Of a stretch of DNA of 6,032 bases, positions 5,275 to 6,032 are shown piece by piece. The stretch spans positions 1-6,032 of the forward strand of contig JAIRTD010000062.1 of NCBI GenBank assembly GCA_031255115.1, read 5' to 3'. The position numbers and the translations under genes were made by a program. The notes under the pieces are model-generated. The model made no database searches, had not been told where the DNA came from, and saw only the letters and a list, made by a program, of their open reading frames with translations. Positions within the stretch are counted from its first letter, which is position 1; every line of letters begins with the position of its first letter. Source of the DNA: Spirochaetaceae bacterium (GTDB lineage Bacteria > Spirochaetota > Spirochaetia > Treponematales > Breznakiellaceae).

Positions 5275-5624
5275 GCCTGTTCAAAAGCGTGCCCCTTATC
5301 AGGCGCAGAAGGACCGGCGGCGGCTATGTCAGAGGCCGGAGGAAACCAGGAGAGCCCGTCGATACGGCGTTCCTGGGCACATGGCAGCCGGCCGGCGGCA
5401 GGACGCTGGAACTGCTGCCCGCCGGCAAACGGAGCCGCGAGGTATTTAAATGTTTTACGGATACTTTGGATTTTACCCCGGCAGATGCACACGGCGATGC
5501 GGAGGCGGATTCGGTTGTCTGGCAGGGCAGGGAATACGAGGTTACCACGGCGGCCCGGTGGGATAACGGCCTTATCCCTCATTGGGAGCTGCTCTGCACG
5601 AGGCCGAAGGAAGGAGAAAGTTGA
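5271..5624 (+). CDS. Probable head-closure / neck protein
   Basis: The protein has 117 residues. Its ATG overlaps the preceding stop codon in an ATGA arrangement (5271-5274), with GGAGAG (5259-5264) 6 bases upstream, so translation is probably coupled. The N-terminus is strongly basic (RRRRTGGGYVRGRRKPGEP). The core has TAFLGTWQPAGGRTLELLPAGKR (32-54), FTDTLDF (62-68), DSVVWQGREYEV (80-91) and a final HWELLCTRP. This resembles small head-closure or stopper proteins encoded between gp10-like and terminator genes, with a beta-barrel core and the common pattern F.GS.QP..g..l..LP.G.R, ADxi...g..Y.V. Position supports a place at the head-tail junction. Exact family is not certain. Confidence 0.72.
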   Translation: MSLFKSVPLIRRRRTGGGYVRGRRKPGEPVDTAFLGTWQPAGGRTLELLPAGKRSREVFKCFTDTLDFTPADAHGDAEADSVVWQGREYEVTTAARWDNGLIPHWELLCTRPKEGES

Positions 5625-6032
5625 TAACGGAAAGGGAATACATAAAAGACAATCTCTACGATTTCTTTATCGAGCTTTTAGCGGCCCAGGGTATTACCGA
5701 TATTCCGATTATTTATGACAACGAAAACGGGACAAGGCCGAAAGCCCCGTTTCTTATGCTGGGGTTCCGCTCTACCGTAAGCCCGGGAATGCCGGACTAC
5801 AGCAGGGTAAAGCTGCGGGACGGGACAGAGAGACAGTATCTCACCCAGCACACGCGGCGGAACATGACCATGTACGGATTCGGGGAACGCGCTATTGACA
5901 CCCTGGAAACGATAAAGAGCCATCTCAACGCGGACATCTGGGTTGACAAACTGCGGAAACGGAACCTCGTCATCCCGCAGACCATGGAAACCGTGGAAAG
6001 TCCGCAGGCATTCGAGACCTCGCGGGAATCAG
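5621..6032 (+). CDS. LIC_12616 / gp12-like phage neck tail terminator (3' end outside window)
   Basis: The frame is open from TTG 5621 to the right edge (137 residues seen). The TTG shares bases with the previous stop (TTGA) and has GGAG (5613-5616) 4 bases upstream. There is no ATG until residue 46, within the conserved core, so a TTG start is the best choice. Features are an N-terminal helix (ITEREYIKDNLYDFFIELLAA), IPIIYDNENGTRPKAPFLML (28-47), a strand-rich middle with YLTQHTRRNMTMYGFGERAIDTLETIKSHLN (73-103), and WVDKLRKRNLVIPQTMETVESPQAFETSRES. The pattern Q(N)..P.P.P...l, T.....v..YG..A, then ...V...P......R matches LIC_12616-type neck terminator proteins, which stop tail-tube growth and seal it to the head. 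The C-terminus lies beyond the window. Confidence 0.77.
   Translation, partial: MITEREYIKDNLYDFFIELLAAQGITDIPIIYDNENGTRPKAPFLMLGFRSTVSPGMPDYSRVKLRDGTERQYLTQHTRRNMTMYGFGERAIDTLETIKSHLNADIWVDKLRKRNLVIPQTMETVESPQAFETSRES

Overview
The window is a co-directional (+ strand) block of tailed-phage virion genes, most likely part of a prophage. It holds a partial small gene at the left edge, a 152-base regulatory-looking gap, and then eight tightly packed genes. Gaps are at most 13 bases, several genes overlap by 1 to 4 bases, and most starts have a good Shine-Dalgarno site. No integrase, terminase, portal, tRNA, CRISPR array or insertion sequence is visible. The host cannot be fixed from this DNA. 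The last gene resembles the LIC_12616-type neck/tail-terminator family, first named from Leptospira, and the overall style (moderately high GC, KxxGxGRPRKP-type small protein, DUF2213/DUF2184 head genes) recalls prophages of spirochaetes such as termite-gut Treponema. That assignment is an inference; related head modules occur widely in Proteobacteria.

Left region (1-344): the C-terminal end of a small protein with an AT-hook-like tail ends at 192. Just after it lies a near-consensus sigma-70-type promoter (TTGACA, 17-base spacer, TATATT). About 30 bases past the expected transcription start there is a strong intrinsic terminator with an oligo-T tract. A second hairpin immediately upstream shares bases with the terminator's 5' arm, so the two cannot form together. 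This layout could be an attenuator controlling the head operon, or a short non-coding RNA.

Head module (345-4398): a DUF2213 prohead-protease-like protein has a coiled-coil scaffold-like C-terminus. That C-terminus also carries its own in-frame start with a consensus Shine-Dalgarno site, so a separate scaffold protein may be made, as with lambda C/Nu3. It is followed by a probable capsid cement protein with an apparent inserted domain, a DUF2184 (HK97-fold) major capsid protein, an unknown protein with a long acidic tail, and a DUF4054 adaptor-like protein.

Neck/tail-joining module (4398-6032): an unknown 90-residue protein, an HK97-gp10-like neck/tail-completion protein, a probable head-closure protein, and the start of an LIC_12616/gp12-like tail terminator that runs off the right edge. 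In known phages with this gene order a contractile-tail sheath gene (DUF3383 type) often comes next, which suggests a myovirus-like particle; that part is outside the window.
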